Shown here piece after piece: positions 23,547-32,898 of a stretch of 64,000 nt of DNA. The DNA lies in NCBI GenBank assembly GCA_937887565.1, contig CALABS010000070.1:1-64000 (forward strand). Reading direction: 5' to 3'. Position 1 is the stretch's first letter. Each line of letters begins with the position of its first letter. The notes under the pieces were generated by a model, which saw only the letters and a program-made list of their open reading frames with translations, was not told the DNA's origin and made no database searches. The stretch is from an uncultured Rhodospirillaceae bacterium. Its GTDB lineage: Bacteria; Pseudomonadota; Alphaproteobacteria; Rhodospirillales; Magnetospirillaceae. The translations under genes were made by a program, and so were the position numbers.

Positions 23547-24059
23547 ATGATGCTCCTCTACCTGTTCGCCGCCCTGATGGCCGCCGCGGTCTGGGCCGTA
23601 GACCTGAACCCCGATCCGCGCGCCGACGACGCCCATGCGAGGGGGCTGGCCAAGGCGACGCATCTCGCCGTCTGGCACCGTGCGGCGTCGGGCTGGTACG
23701 CCGGATCGTCGGTCAGCATGGCCACGACCGGCGAGATCGGGATGGCGGACGTCGCAGCCCACCTTCCCGGCGGGAGCGGTTCCGCGCTGACGTTCACCGC
23801 GACCGGCCTGCACTCCGCCGCCGACGGGGCGGGCACGCTGGTCTCGTGGGCCGACACCGCCGATCCCTCCGAACGGCGGCACGCCTCCGCGGCGGCGGCG
23901 ACGGCCCCTGATGCGTCCGTCGCTTCGGGCGCCTTCGAGGCCGCCACATCGACCATCGTCAATCCGCAGGTCGACGTCGCCGGACGGGTGGCCGTCCCGC
24001 CATCCCTGGCCGCAGGCATCCCCGACGGGGCGCCCGTGATGCTGTCGCGGTTCGAGTGA
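23547..24059 (+). CDS. PilM-like pilus protein
   Basis: A 170-residue protein with an N-terminal membrane helix (MLLYLFAALMAAAVWAV). A periplasmic domain follows, resembling the small PilM of type IVB conjugative pili of R64-type plasmids: a HLAVWHRAASGWYAGS segment and a C-terminal substrate-like region. GACGGAGA lies before the start. R64-like loci carry pilM in the same gene set as pilV and its shufflon, which matches the remnants next door. None of the ATPase or secretin genes of such pili are present, so the system is incomplete here. Confidence 0.55.
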   Translation: MMLLYLFAALMAAAVWAVDLNPDPRADDAHARGLAKATHLAVWHRAASGWYAGSSVSMATTGEIGMADVAAHLPGGSGSALTFTATGLHSAADGAGTLVSWADTADPSERRHASAAAATAPDASVASGAFEAATSTIVNPQVDVAGRVAVPPSLAAGIPDGAPVMLSRFE

Positions 24060-24074
24060 CCGGCCAGCCGTCGG

Positions 24075-25235
24075 CTACTTCGCGGCAGCGTCTTCCTTGC
24101 GGAGCCTCTCCAACGCCGCCGCTACCCCTGCGGCGGTCTTCCGCTGCGCCTCGGCGAGGTCGCCGATCCTCACGGCCGTCTCGATCCCGGTTTCCGCACT
24201 GGACTTCGCGACCTCCTTCACGGCCCCAATGAGTTCCCGCATCTGCCGGTCGTCGCCCTCCGCAATCTCGCGGGCGTCCGAGATCGCATAGAGCGACACC
24301 CCCACGGACACGAGGATCGCGATGACCGCGATCCAGACGCCGACCTTCGCCAGCCTCGTGGAGTCCTCGGCGAGCTTGGCTGACCGGCTCGCCTTCTCGG
24401 ACGACGACGCGGCCTCGGCGAGCGCCTGCGTGGCTGTGTCCGCGAGGGACTGGATGAGGTCGGCCTGGAGACGGGCGACCTCAACCATCTGCTCGCTGTT
24501 GGCAGCCATGCCCGCAAGGAGCTTGTTGGTGTCGAGGACCGGGTTCCGGATATCGGAAAGCCGGAACAGCCTTTCCTTCTGGGCCTCCGTGTCCGCGATG
24601 GGAATACCCAGATCGCGCATGGAGAGCGCGGGGATACCTTCCCCGGCGGAACGGGCGGATTCGGCCATCGCCTTGAGTCCTGGGGGCACCTTCAGCCTCT
24701 CGAACGCCTCCGTCACCTCCTTCGGGACCCTGACGATGTCCTCCAGCCGCTTGGAGATCGCCGACGTCTGGTTCACGAGGTTCCTGAGGCTGTCGCTCAT
24801 CACGACCGACCCGAACTTCTCTGCGGTCCGCGCCATCGCAACTCGGAACTCGTCGAGAGAGGCCCTCGCGAGCCGCAGGAACCGCTCGGCCGGCCGCACC
24901 CCATCCATCGTCGCGGCGCCATCGTCGCGGCCAAGTGAGCACGCCGAGCTTGAGAGATATTGCAAGGCGAGGTCGTCAAGATCGGCCGGAGAAAGCCCCT
25001 CCACCTCTCCCTCGGAAAGGGGCTTCCCGGCGCGCCGGGAATCCTGCGTCGGATCGACGTTCTCCTCCACCCGCCTGGCGAACGCCAGCAGGAAGCGACG
25101 GAGGCAAGCATCCGCGTCAAGTTCCCCCAGCCTGTCCTTCTCGAAGCGGCTGAGGACCCCGTATGTCCACCCGGGACAAAGCATGGCCCCGAGCGAAGGA
25201 TGGCTTAGCCTCACGGGACCGATTACCACCGACAT
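24075..25235 (-). CDS. Unknown coiled-coil protein with one membrane segment
   Basis: A 386-residue protein. The first 120 residues include FEKDRLGELDADACLRRFLL and an acidic linker. Residues about 130-290 are helical and coiled-coil-like, residues about 300-322 (VGVWIAVIAILVSVGVSLYA) form a membrane helix, and a final coiled coil follows. It is convergent with the PilM-like gene. The N-terminus resembles tail-assembly chaperone-like or phage small proteins only vaguely. Function unknown. Confidence 0.65.
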   Translation of the reverse strand: MSVVIGPVRLSHPSLGAMLCPGWTYGVLSRFEKDRLGELDADACLRRFLLAFARRVEENVDPTQDSRRAGKPLSEGEVEGLSPADLDDLALQYLSSSACSLGRDDGAATMDGVRPAERFLRLARASLDEFRVAMARTAEKFGSVVMSDSLRNLVNQTSAISKRLEDIVRVPKEVTEAFERLKVPPGLKAMAESARSAGEGIPALSMRDLGIPIADTEAQKERLFRLSDIRNPVLDTNKLLAGMAANSEQMVEVARLQADLIQSLADTATQALAEAASSSEKASRSAKLAEDSTRLAKVGVWIAVIAILVSVGVSLYAISDAREIAEGDDRQMRELIGAVKEVAKSSAETGIETAVRIGDLAEAQRKTAAGVAAALERLRKEDAAAK

Positions 25236-25464
25236 CGTCGCCTCGCTTGCGGAAAAGAATCGCCGCCCACAATGACCTCGCGCCGGCGATTTTCAAGCGC
25301 CGGTTGACGGCTGAGCGGCTCGGGCCAGTGCCGGAGGCCGCTTCGGCAGGTCCGTCACGGTCGATCAGGACAACCATGACGTCGATGGCGCGAACCCGCT
25401 CAGCCGGACGTCGGCCATTAACAGAAGCAGGGGCACATGGGCGAGCATCACCCTGGCTGCGTCC

Positions 25465-26298
25465 TCATGACCGCACCTCTCCCTCGACGGCGATTCCGTT
25501 GGCCTCCCTGTCGATGAAGATCCCGTCTTCCAGCGTGACGTCGCCGGAGACGCGGGCCATGCCGCAGACCTTCGACTCTCCGCGCACCTTCGCATGGCCG
25601 CCGACCGAGGCGTGCTCCGCGACCACCGCGTCCTCCCCGACCTCGGCGTGCCCGGAGACCCTGGCATTGCCGCAGACGGTCGCGTCCCCGTCGCAGACGG
25701 CGTGGTCGCACACCTCCGCGTTCCCCGCGACATAGGCGTGGCCCTGTATGACGGCGTTGCCGGAGACGACCGCGCTCCCGAAGACCACCGCGTTGCCGAC
25801 CACTCGGGCCTTGCCCCTGACCGTCGCGGCCCCTCTGACCACTGCGCAGCCGCCGACATAGGCTTCCTCGCACACCGTCGACGTCCCCCGGACGTTCGCG
25901 GCGCCGGAGACGTTCGCTGCTCCGCAGACCCGCGCCCCGCCCTCGATCACGGCCTCCCCATCGACCACGGCCTCGCCCGAGACGACGGCGGGCCCGGCGA
26001 TGACGGCCCGCTCGCCGACGCGGGCGTCGTCCGCGACAACGGCGCCGTGCCAGACGACCGCGTCGCCCGACACCTCCGCGTTGTCCCTGACCTTCCCCAT
26101 TATCCAGGCGTTCCCCAAGATCCTCGCGTTGCCGAAGATTTCGGCGCGGTGGCTGATCCAGCAGGTGGCTTCCACGTAGGCGCTATCGGCGACCCAGCCC
26201 CCCAGGGCGCCACCCTTGTTCAGGTGGCGGTGGGCCGGAACCCTCCCGTTGCCCTCAAGAAAATCGTGCGTATCTGTTTCCGGGCTGAAAAAGTCCAT
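25465..26298 (-). CDS. Hexapeptide-repeat beta-helix protein, long paralog
   Basis: A 277-residue protein with the same cap as the gene at 18684: PAHRHLNKGG, then GGWVADSAYVEA. About 35 repeats follow of the form (N/D/G)A(V/R)V(S/C/R)G. Such repeats build a left-handed parallel beta-helix. Unlike the short paralog, the DNA repeats have diverged, so this copy is probably older. The protein is rich in Cys and has no signal peptide. No catalytic residues are evident. The gap 25236-25464 to the next gene holds nothing I can identify. Confidence 0.8.
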   Translation of the reverse strand: MDFFSPETDTHDFLEGNGRVPAHRHLNKGGALGGWVADSAYVEATCWISHRAEIFGNARILGNAWIMGKVRDNAEVSGDAVVWHGAVVADDARVGERAVIAGPAVVSGEAVVDGEAVIEGGARVCGAANVSGAANVRGTSTVCEEAYVGGCAVVRGAATVRGKARVVGNAVVFGSAVVSGNAVIQGHAYVAGNAEVCDHAVCDGDATVCGNARVSGHAEVGEDAVVAEHASVGGHAKVRGESKVCGMARVSGDVTLEDGIFIDREANGIAVEGEVRS

Positions 26299-26359
26299 CG
26301 CATCCCCCTATGCGGTTACCACACGGGAGATTGAAAGCGGGTCCAAAGCAAGTTTCGAT

Positions 26360-27985
26360 CTATACTTCAGGCCCCTCCGTATCCATGCCTGGCGTCTGCG
26401 GAATCCTCGGGGCAGCCGATGGCATCGGAGTCGACGCCCTGGCGGCCCTGACCTTCCTCGCGGGATCGTGGAGTTCGACTTCGTCGGCCTTGACCGCGCC
26501 GCCGCGGCTCTGGGCGGCCGTGCCGTAGGCCCGCTGGGATTTGGCGGACGAGTGCCCCATCCTTTCCGCGACGTACGCCTCGCGGGCCACCGAATCGCCC
26601 GGAAAGGCCTCTCGGGCGGCCCTCTTGGCGTCGGCCGAGAACTGATGCCGGTAGTCGTATGGGCACGCCACGGGGTCGACGTCGGGCATCGCCCTGCGGG
26701 AAAGGGCGACGACGAGCCGCGTGAGATGCCGCCTGCGCATCGTCACTACCGTAGAGCCGCCATGCCGCCGGGCATAGCCGTGGAGCCAGCCGGCGGGATC
26801 CGCGATGCGGCCCGCCCGGATGACATGGGTGCGGGGGCCGAGGCCGAACCTGCCCGAGTGGCTCTTCGCGGGTTTGAGCACGGTCAGACGGACGGCAAGC
26901 GGGTCGGTGGCGTCGATGAAGACACCGTCGTGGATCTCCTGCGGACGGAGGCCTGCCACCGTGAGGACGGCGATCGCGGCGACATGGCGGAGCGGGATCC
27001 GTCGGTGACCTGCGGCGACCTTCCAGATCAGCCTCCGCCATCCCTCGGGGAACCGTCCCAGCACCGAGCGGCGGCTCATTCCCGGCTTGGCGGGGGCCAG
27101 AGCCTCCCTGGGCAGTCCTGCCCGCGCCGACTCGTAGAAGGAGGTGCCCGCGAGGTCGGGGGAGCGGATGGTGGCGTGCTCCCTGTCGGGAGGATACCGC
27201 TCAAGGGCCGCGAGAGCCTCCGCCGCTTCCTCCGCCGCCGCCAGCAACGCTTCGGCGTCCATGCCGGCGGCCGCCTTCCGCCCGTCGTCGACTGCCTTGG
27301 GCAGCCGCCTGTTCAGGGCGTCGTGGACGAGGGCGGCCCTGTACAGGTAGGCCGACCGCTTCGACACGTCGGGCGCCATGTCGTCGGGCATACGTCCGGC
27401 CATCCTCTTCATGGCCCGTTCGTATTCCTTCAGCGTGCGGGCCGCGTAGCTCCGTCTCGGCGCCGCCTTCAGGGCGGCCAGGGCCCTGCCGAGCACGGCC
27501 ATGCCCGCCTTCACGGCCCCGTCCGACCGTGCGGCCGCCGCCCAGAAGTCCCTGGTCTCCCGATCGACGGAGACGGCCTCCAGGCCGTCCGCGAGGGTCC
27601 CCTGCGGCTCCGGCTCGGCTTCCGGCAACGGAATCCTCGGCCTCGGCTGCGGCGGGTGGTACGGCATCGGGCCGAGCCGCAGCCCCGCTTTCCAAGGCGG
27701 TTTCTTGTCAACATTGGCGGAGCCGGGCTTCCGCTTCCCGAAGTTGTCAACATTGAACGGGTCCCAGCCGTCGAGCCAGCCGTCCCTGACGTTAGCATTG
27801 GCGGAGCCGGATGCGTCGGCGGCGGGCTTGTCAACATTGAGGTCGGGCGGGAATCCACGGTCGCCCTCGTTGGCCGCAGGCCCCGGTCGGGCGTCGTCCA
27901 ACGCCTCGGCGGCCATGGCCGCGTCGGGGCGGCATTCCATTCCCGCAGGGGCCGCCTCGGGCCCGATTCCGTCCTCGCTCCGCAT
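26360..27985 (-). CDS. Large tyrosine recombinase of plasmid/ICE type
   Basis: A 541-residue recombinase. I start it at 27985, where GGAAGGGAGG lies at proper spacing. The first 120 residues are low-complexity and include four NVD-type repeats. A helical core-binding domain follows (residues about 130-270), then the catalytic domain: Arg in VAGLRPQEI, CPYDYRHQF in box II where Tyr takes the place of the usual first His, and GHSSAKSQRAYG with the final Tyr nucleophile. This divergent family occurs on large plasmids and integrative elements. It lies at the right edge of block A and is a candidate integrase. Confidence 0.8.
   Translation of the reverse strand: MRSEDGIGPEAAPAGMECRPDAAMAAEALDDARPGPAANEGDRGFPPDLNVDKPAADASGSANANVRDGWLDGWDPFNVDNFGKRKPGSANVDKKPPWKAGLRLGPMPYHPPQPRPRIPLPEAEPEPQGTLADGLEAVSVDRETRDFWAAAARSDGAVKAGMAVLGRALAALKAAPRRSYAARTLKEYERAMKRMAGRMPDDMAPDVSKRSAYLYRAALVHDALNRRLPKAVDDGRKAAAGMDAEALLAAAEEAAEALAALERYPPDREHATIRSPDLAGTSFYESARAGLPREALAPAKPGMSRRSVLGRFPEGWRRLIWKVAAGHRRIPLRHVAAIAVLTVAGLRPQEIHDGVFIDATDPLAVRLTVLKPAKSHSGRFGLGPRTHVIRAGRIADPAGWLHGYARRHGGSTVVTMRRRHLTRLVVALSRRAMPDVDPVACPYDYRHQFSADAKRAAREAFPGDSVAREAYVAERMGHSSAKSQRAYGTAAQSRGGAVKADEVELHDPARKVRAARASTPMPSAAPRIPQTPGMDTEGPEV
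27705..27838. repeat. TTGTCAACATT direct repeats in the recombinase 5' region
   Basis: Exact copies at 27705, 27744 and 27828 and a degenerate copy near 27788. The unit ATTGGCGGAGCCGG accompanies two of them. In protein they code for NVDK/NVDN-type units. Their regular reuse in DNA suggests either a recombinase binding site or expansion of a peptide repeat. Confidence 0.6.
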
Positions 27986-28101
27986 CGGCGGGCCTCCCTT
28001 CCTTCCTGACGCGCCCGTCGCCGCAGTCCTTGCGGAGGCCCGTTCCTTGTCCCGGGGTTCCCGCAGGGGCGGGTTTGGTCCCCATTTCCGCGGGGGTCGC
28101 C

Positions 28102-28416
28102 TTATTTGTCCCCCGCTTGCAAACATTCCCGCCGGCCAAGCAAGGGACAAGGACGGCCGCGCGTTCCGCAGGGGAATCCACCGCGACCATCGTCGGGCAG
28201 GCTCAAACACGGCAAGGGACCGTCGACTTTCCGGCTGGCCGGCTCGGATGCCGCGCGGAAGTCTGCCTCCCATACCGAGAAATCCGCTTCACAAATGCGG
28301 AAACTCGTCTCCGACAGGCGGAACGCCGTTTCGGTGCCCTGCGAAAGCGCTTCGTGCGCCTTAGGGGAAGGCGGGATGACGCCGCAAGAGTTCCCAGGCC
28401 CAGGCTGAACGACCAA
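28102..28416 (-). CDS. Possible small protein with heptapeptide repeats
   Basis: An open frame of 104 residues whose middle reads TAFRLSE, TSFRICE, ADFSVWE, ADFRAAS, four tandem 7-residue units with a constant Phe and Glu. There is no good ribosome binding site. The 487-base stretch 27986-28472 otherwise holds only short repeats (TTGTCCC, GGGACAAGG) and is the likely right boundary of block A. It may be a remnant rather than a gene. Confidence 0.25.
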   Translation of the reverse strand: MVVQPGPGNSCGVIPPSPKAHEALSQGTETAFRLSETSFRICEADFSVWEADFRAASEPASRKVDGPLPCLSLPDDGRGGFPCGTRGRPCPLLGRRECLQAGDK

Positions 28417-28472
28417 AAGCTAATAAGCCAAGTTGCTTGCTCTCGTGCGCCATGTGTCCCCCCACACAAAAA

Positions 28473-28691
28473 TCAATCTCTCCAGAACGGCTTGTCGGTT
28501 TCGGCCCGAACATCCGTTCGGTTGATTCCCATATCCCGGAGCATTCTGTCATCGAGGCCGGCCAACTCGCGTCGAACCCGGACCCGCTCCATCCATCGGC
28601 CAACCACCCTGCTGACGCAGGCGAAGGCGGGAAACGACATCACCGAGTGAGAATTGCCAGACGGTGATCCTGGAGAAGGTGCAGAGGTCAT
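28473..28691 (-). CDS. DUF1127 (YjiS-like) small protein
   Basis: A 72-residue protein ending with RRELAGLDDRMLRDMGINRTD, the signature of DUF1127. These small arginine-rich proteins are abundant in alphaproteobacteria and affect RNA turnover and stress or phosphate responses. I chose the Met at 28691 over the longer reading from 28760 because the family has short N-termini. It is the first chromosomal-type gene after block A. Confidence 0.85.
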   Translation of the reverse strand: MTSAPSPGSPSGNSHSVMSFPAFACVSRVVGRWMERVRVRRELAGLDDRMLRDMGINRTDVRAETDKPFWRD

Positions 28692-28791
28692 TGGCGGACT
28701 CCTATTCCCACCGTGAAGGTTGGAAGCACGCCTATCCGCGCACAAACGAGAAGCCTTCACCTTCGAGTGAGGAGCCGTCAGGCCTCCGCGG

Positions 28792-29718
28792 TCAGAAATG
28801 CCGGAGCCACAGGGAGCGCACAGTGTGATCCCTTTTTTTTCTAACGACCAAATTGGCGCGCTGCCGTGTCGGGAGGATGTTTTCGCGCAAATTCACCCGA
28901 TTCACGCGCCCCCAGAGGCTGCGAGCAATCTCCTCAATCTCGGTGGCCGAGGCATTGGCGAGAAAATGAAAATAGGAGGATCGATGCTGGAACGCCGTAC
29001 GCTGGAGTGAAAAAAAGCGTTCAATATACCAGGCTTCGATGTCCCGTTCGTTGGCATCGATATAAATGGAGAAATCAAAGAATTCCGACGCGACCACTTG
29101 CGACCGCCCGGTCGGATGCAATTGCAGGACGTTCAACCCTTCAAAGATGAGCACATCGGTGTCGGCGATCCTCTGGTGCTCGCCGGGTACAATGTCGTAG
29201 GCCTGATGTGAATAGACGGGCGCCGACACTCCCCTCTTGCCCGCCGTGACCTCCGCGAGGAAATGGATCATCGCACGCAGATCATAGCTTTCCGGAAATC
29301 CCTTCCGGTCGAACAGTCCCCGCTGCTTCAGCATGGCCATAGGGTAGAGAAAGCCATCGGTCGCTACGAGGTCAATCCGAGGATGATCTGGCCACTGGCC
29401 GAGGAGCGCTTGGAGCACTCTGGCGAAAGTGCTTTTCCCTACCGCAACGCTGCCTGCGATCCCGATGACGTAGGGGCGCCGCCTGACAGGACTGCCGAGG
29501 AATGCCTGAGTGGCCCCCCGTCGGGCATATGCTGCCACAATATGAAGATTCAAAAGGTGCGTCAGCGGCAGAAACACTTCCTCCACTTCCTCTTTGCCAA
29601 CGTATTCGTTGACGCCGCGCAGTTGCTCCAGGTCGTCGTCGGCCAGCACCAGAGGAACATCGGGGCGCAACGCAGCCCAGGCACGACGTGAAAAATATGA
29701 ATGGGTGTGCGCGACCAT
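28792..29718 (-). CDS. coaA: Pantothenate kinase, type I
   Basis: This enzyme phosphorylates pantothenate, the first step of coenzyme A synthesis. It shows the P-loop GIAGSVAVGKST near residue 100 and the family motifs LVATDGFLYP, GFPESYD, VYSHQAYDIVPGE and VLIFEGLNVLQ. The Met at 29718 gives 308 residues and starts just before FSRRAWAALR, as in other type I enzymes. The frame stays open further upstream to 29811. It is a core metabolic gene, clearly chromosomal in origin, yet lies between two accessory blocks. Confidence 0.95.
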   Translation of the reverse strand: MVAHTHSYFSRRAWAALRPDVPLVLADDDLEQLRGVNEYVGKEEVEEVFLPLTHLLNLHIVAAYARRGATQAFLGSPVRRRPYVIGIAGSVAVGKSTFARVLQALLGQWPDHPRIDLVATDGFLYPMAMLKQRGLFDRKGFPESYDLRAMIHFLAEVTAGKRGVSAPVYSHQAYDIVPGEHQRIADTDVLIFEGLNVLQLHPTGRSQVVASEFFDFSIYIDANERDIEAWYIERFFSLQRTAFQHRSSYFHFLANASATEIEEIARSLWGRVNRVNLRENILPTRQRANLVVRKKRDHTVRSLWLRHF

Positions 29719-29968
29719 GTGGTCCTTCCCGCCATCCTCACACCACGGCCAACAATCCCTGGGGCGGTGCGACAGCGCCATGGTGCGCCGGAATCCAAGA
29801 GCTGGTGCCATGAAATATTTTCAGGTGGCGATGAAAAACAGGCATTCTCCGGCATGCGGCAAAACTCCTTCGAAATCGAATGAGTAATGCTCATCCGCAG
29901 ATAAAACCTTCTCCTTTGCCGTGCCGCTACCCGCACTCCTATCCTTCCACCACGGAATGGAGGATGCC

Positions 29969-31198
29969 ATGTCGGCACGAAGCGAAAACAATCGGGTGTT
30001 GTTGCTGGTCGTCGTCGCGGCGGCGCTGATCATGAGCGTGGCGCTGGGCACGCGACAGACCTTCGGCCTGTTTCTCGGGCCGTTTTCCACCGACCACGGC
30101 CTGCCTGTGACGCTGGTGGCCTTCGCCATCGCCCTGCACAACCTGTCCTGGGGCGTCGCCCAGCCGCTGGCCGGCGCCGCCGCCGACCGCTGGGGCGCCG
30201 CGCCGGTGGTCGGCATCGGGGCCGTGGCCTTCGCCGCCGGCCTAGTGCTGTCGGCGCTGGCGCCCGATGGCCCCATGCTGGTGCTGGGCATGGGGGTGCT
30301 GGTCGGGCTGGGCATCAGTTGCACCAGTTTCGGCGTGGTGATGAGTGCCGTGGGCAAGGCCGCCCCGCCCCATCGGCGCAGCCAAGCCATGGGGCTGGCC
30401 AGCGCCGGCGGGTCGTTGGGACAGGTGCTGCTGGTGCCGTTGGCGCAGGGTGTCACCACGGGCTGGGGCATGGCGGTATCGCTGATGGTCCTGGCCGGCA
30501 TCATCCTGGCCGCCGCACCGCTGGGCGTGCTGCTCGACAAGCGCGAGCCGCAGGCCGCCGCCCAGTCCGTCCCGGCGATTCCCCTGCGCGAGGCACTGGC
30601 CCAGGCCGGCAGCCATCGCGGCTACCACCTGCTGACGCTGGGGTTCTTCACCTGCGGCTTCCAATTGGCATTCATCGCCACCCACCTGCCGGGCTACCTG
30701 TCGCTGTGCCACATGCCCATGGGCCTGAGCGCCACCGCCCTGGCCCTGATCGGCCTGTTCAATCTGGCCGGCAGTTGGGGGTGCGGCTGGCTGGGCGGCC
30801 GCTTCCGCCAGCAGCATGTGCTGGGCTGGCTATATCTTGTGCGGGGTGCCGCCATCACCGCTTTCGTCCTGCTGCCGAAGACCGAGCTGTCGGTGATCTT
30901 GTTCGCCGCCGCCATGGGTTTGGCCTGGCTGGGAACGGTGCCGCTGACCAGCGGCCTCATCGCCAAGGTGTTCGGAGTCCACAACCTGGGCACCCTGTTC
31001 GGCATCGTCTTCCTCAGCCACCAGATCGGCTCGTTCCTCGGCGCCTGGCTGGGCGGATTGGTGTTCGACCTGACCGGCTCGTACTCGCTGGTGTGGGGCG
31101 CCACCGCCGTGGCCGGTCTGTTCGCCGCCGCCCTGCATTTCCCCATCGACGACCGGCCGGTAACGGCCCCCGCCGCTCTTGCCCCCGCGCGCGCGTAA
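29969..31198 (+). CDS. MFS transporter
   Basis: A 409-residue major facilitator with twelve likely membrane helices. The start at 29969 follows GGAGG and gives SARSENNRVLLLVVV. The loop GAAADRWGAAPVVGIG between helices 2 and 3 is the MFS signature in weak form. The family resembles monocarboxylate/oxalate-formate-type carriers, but the substrate cannot be told. It lies 27 bases before an enoyl-CoA hydratase gene on the same strand, so the two may handle the uptake and breakdown of one organic acid. Confidence 0.9.
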   Translation: MSARSENNRVLLLVVVAAALIMSVALGTRQTFGLFLGPFSTDHGLPVTLVAFAIALHNLSWGVAQPLAGAAADRWGAAPVVGIGAVAFAAGLVLSALAPDGPMLVLGMGVLVGLGISCTSFGVVMSAVGKAAPPHRRSQAMGLASAGGSLGQVLLVPLAQGVTTGWGMAVSLMVLAGIILAAAPLGVLLDKREPQAAAQSVPAIPLREALAQAGSHRGYHLLTLGFFTCGFQLAFIATHLPGYLSLCHMPMGLSATALALIGLFNLAGSWGCGWLGGRFRQQHVLGWLYLVRGAAITAFVLLPKTELSVILFAAAMGLAWLGTVPLTSGLIAKVFGVHNLGTLFGIVFLSHQIGSFLGAWLGGLVFDLTGSYSLVWGATAVAGLFAAALHFPIDDRPVTAPAALAPARA

Positions 31199-31225
31199 CA
31201 TCGCGACCCTGAAGGAGGAACCACC

Positions 31226-32017
31226 ATGTCCAATCCGGTCCTGTGCGAAATCGCCGACGGCATCGCCACGCTGACGCTGAACCGCCCCGACAAACTGAAC
31301 GCGCTCAATTACGCGATGATCGACACCCTGAGCGCTGTGCTCGACGCCGCAGAGGCGGACAGCGCGGTCGCAGCGATCATCCTGACCGGAGCGGGAGAGC
31401 GTGCCTTCTCCGCCGGCGCCGACATCCGCGAATTTTCCGAAAGCGCGCTACAGGGTCCCGAGGTGGCGTTGCGGGATTTCGTGCGCCGCGGCCAGTCCCT
31501 GACTGCGCGCATTGAGGCCTTCCCCAAGCCGGTGATCGCCGCCGTCAATGGTATCGCCTTCGGGGGCGGTTGCGAAATCACCGAAGCCGCGCACTTGGCC
31601 ATCGCCAGTGACCAGGCCCTGTTCGCCAAACCGGAAATCCAACTGGGCATGCCCCCGGCCTTCGGCGGCACCCAGCGCCTGCCCCGTTCGGCCGGAAGCA
31701 AACGGGCGCTGGAGGTCCTGCTGACCGGCGACCGCTTCACCCCCGCCAAGGCACTGGAGTTGGGACTGGTCAACGCGGTGGTGGCGCACGACCAGGTGAT
31801 GGCGGCCGCCCGCGCCCTGGCCGGCCGGATCGTCCGTCATTCGCCGGTGGCCGCCGCCGGTATCCTGCGGGCGGTGACGCGGGGTCTCAACATGACCATC
31901 GGCGAGGGATTGCGGGCGGAAGGAGAGCAGTTCGCCCGCGTCGTCCCCACCCACGACTTCCGCGAAGCCCTCGACGCCTGGAAGGAACGCCGCGAGCCGG
32001 TCTACGCCGGGCGCTGA
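31226..32017 (+). CDS. Enoyl-CoA hydratase/isomerase (crotonase family)
   Basis: A 263-residue crotonase. The oxyanion-hole segments are GERAFSAGADIREF and NGIAFGGGCEI. Glu residues at the two usual catalytic positions are kept (CEITEAAHLAIA and FAKPEIQLG). It ends with the family tail EREPVYAGR-like sequence. AAGGAGG precedes the ATG. It probably hydrates an enoyl-CoA in fatty-acid or organic-acid oxidation. Its end overlaps the LysR gene end by 16 bases, convergently. Confidence 0.93.
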   Translation: MSNPVLCEIADGIATLTLNRPDKLNALNYAMIDTLSAVLDAAEADSAVAAIILTGAGERAFSAGADIREFSESALQGPEVALRDFVRRGQSLTARIEAFPKPVIAAVNGIAFGGGCEITEAAHLAIASDQALFAKPEIQLGMPPAFGGTQRLPRSAGSKRALEVLLTGDRFTPAKALELGLVNAVVAHDQVMAAARALAGRIVRHSPVAAAGILRAVTRGLNMTIGEGLRAEGEQFARVVPTHDFREALDAWKERREPVYAGR

Positions 32018-32898
32018 GCCGCGCCCTTCAACTCGCCACGAATCCAGTTGCGGAAGGCGACCACCTCGGGCCGGCCGACGGAATCCCGGCCGGCCACCAG
32101 CCAGTGGCCCATATGCCCGCGCACGGGTGGGCCGAGCACGGACACCAGCCGTCCGGCGTCCAGATCGGTCGCCGCCATCGGCAGGTGCCCGATGGCCACT
32201 CCCAGCCCTTGGGCCGCCGCCTCCAGCGCCATGTGGATGGTGTCGAACCGCAGGCCGCGGCCGATGTCCAGCCCCTCGATTCCGGCCAGTCGGGTCCAGG
32301 CGGCCCAGTCCTCGCTGACATTGACCACATGCAGCAGCGTCTGGTTGGCAAGGTCGTCGGGCGAGTGGATGGTCTCGGCCAGAGCCGGCGCGCACACCGG
32401 CACCAGATCCTCCACCACCAGACGGACCGCGTACAGATCCGGCCAATTGCCGTCGCCCAGGCGGATCGCCACGTCCATGCCGTCACGGGGAAATTCCACC
32501 GGCCGGTGCGAGGTGTCGAGCGAGACTTGGATGTCGGGATGGCGGGCGCCAAAGCGGGGCAGGTTGGGGATCAGCCAGCGCATGGCGAAGGTAGGGGTGA
32601 CGCTGACCGACAGTCGGCCGGAGGGACGGCGGCCGGGCACCGCCTCGGTGGCCCGCGCCAGAATTTCCAGGGCCTCCCGCACGCGCGGCAGATAGGCGGC
32701 CCCCGCCCCGGTCAGTACCAGGCTGCGATGGCTGCGGGCGAACAGCGAGACCCCCAGCCAGTCCTCCAGCGACTGGATGCCGTGGCTGACGGCGCTGGGG
32801 GTGACGTTCAGTTCCTCGGCCGCCAGCTTGAAACTGAGGTGGCGCCCGGCCGCCTCGAACAGCCGCAGGGTATTGAGGGGGGGCAAACGATACGGCAT
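32002..32898 (-). CDS. LysR-type regulator, GcvA-like
   Basis: A 298-residue LysR protein. The winged HTH is LRLFEAAGRHLSFKLAAEEL followed by NVTPSAVSHGIQSLEDWLG, typical of the GcvA/AmpR subgroup. The effector domain starts near residue 92 (GRLSVSVTPTFAMRWLIPNL). It faces a truncated MFS gene at 33118 and probably once controlled it, as LysR genes usually regulate a divergent neighbour. With that gene broken, the regulator may now have lost its target. Confidence 0.92.
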   Translation of the reverse strand: MPYRLPPLNTLRLFEAAGRHLSFKLAAEELNVTPSAVSHGIQSLEDWLGVSLFARSHRSLVLTGAGAAYLPRVREALEILARATEAVPGRRPSGRLSVSVTPTFAMRWLIPNLPRFGARHPDIQVSLDTSHRPVEFPRDGMDVAIRLGDGNWPDLYAVRLVVEDLVPVCAPALAETIHSPDDLANQTLLHVVNVSEDWAAWTRLAGIEGLDIGRGLRFDTIHMALEAAAQGLGVAIGHLPMAATDLDAGRLVSVLGPPVRGHMGHWLVAGRDSVGRPEVVAFRNWIRGELKGAAQRPA

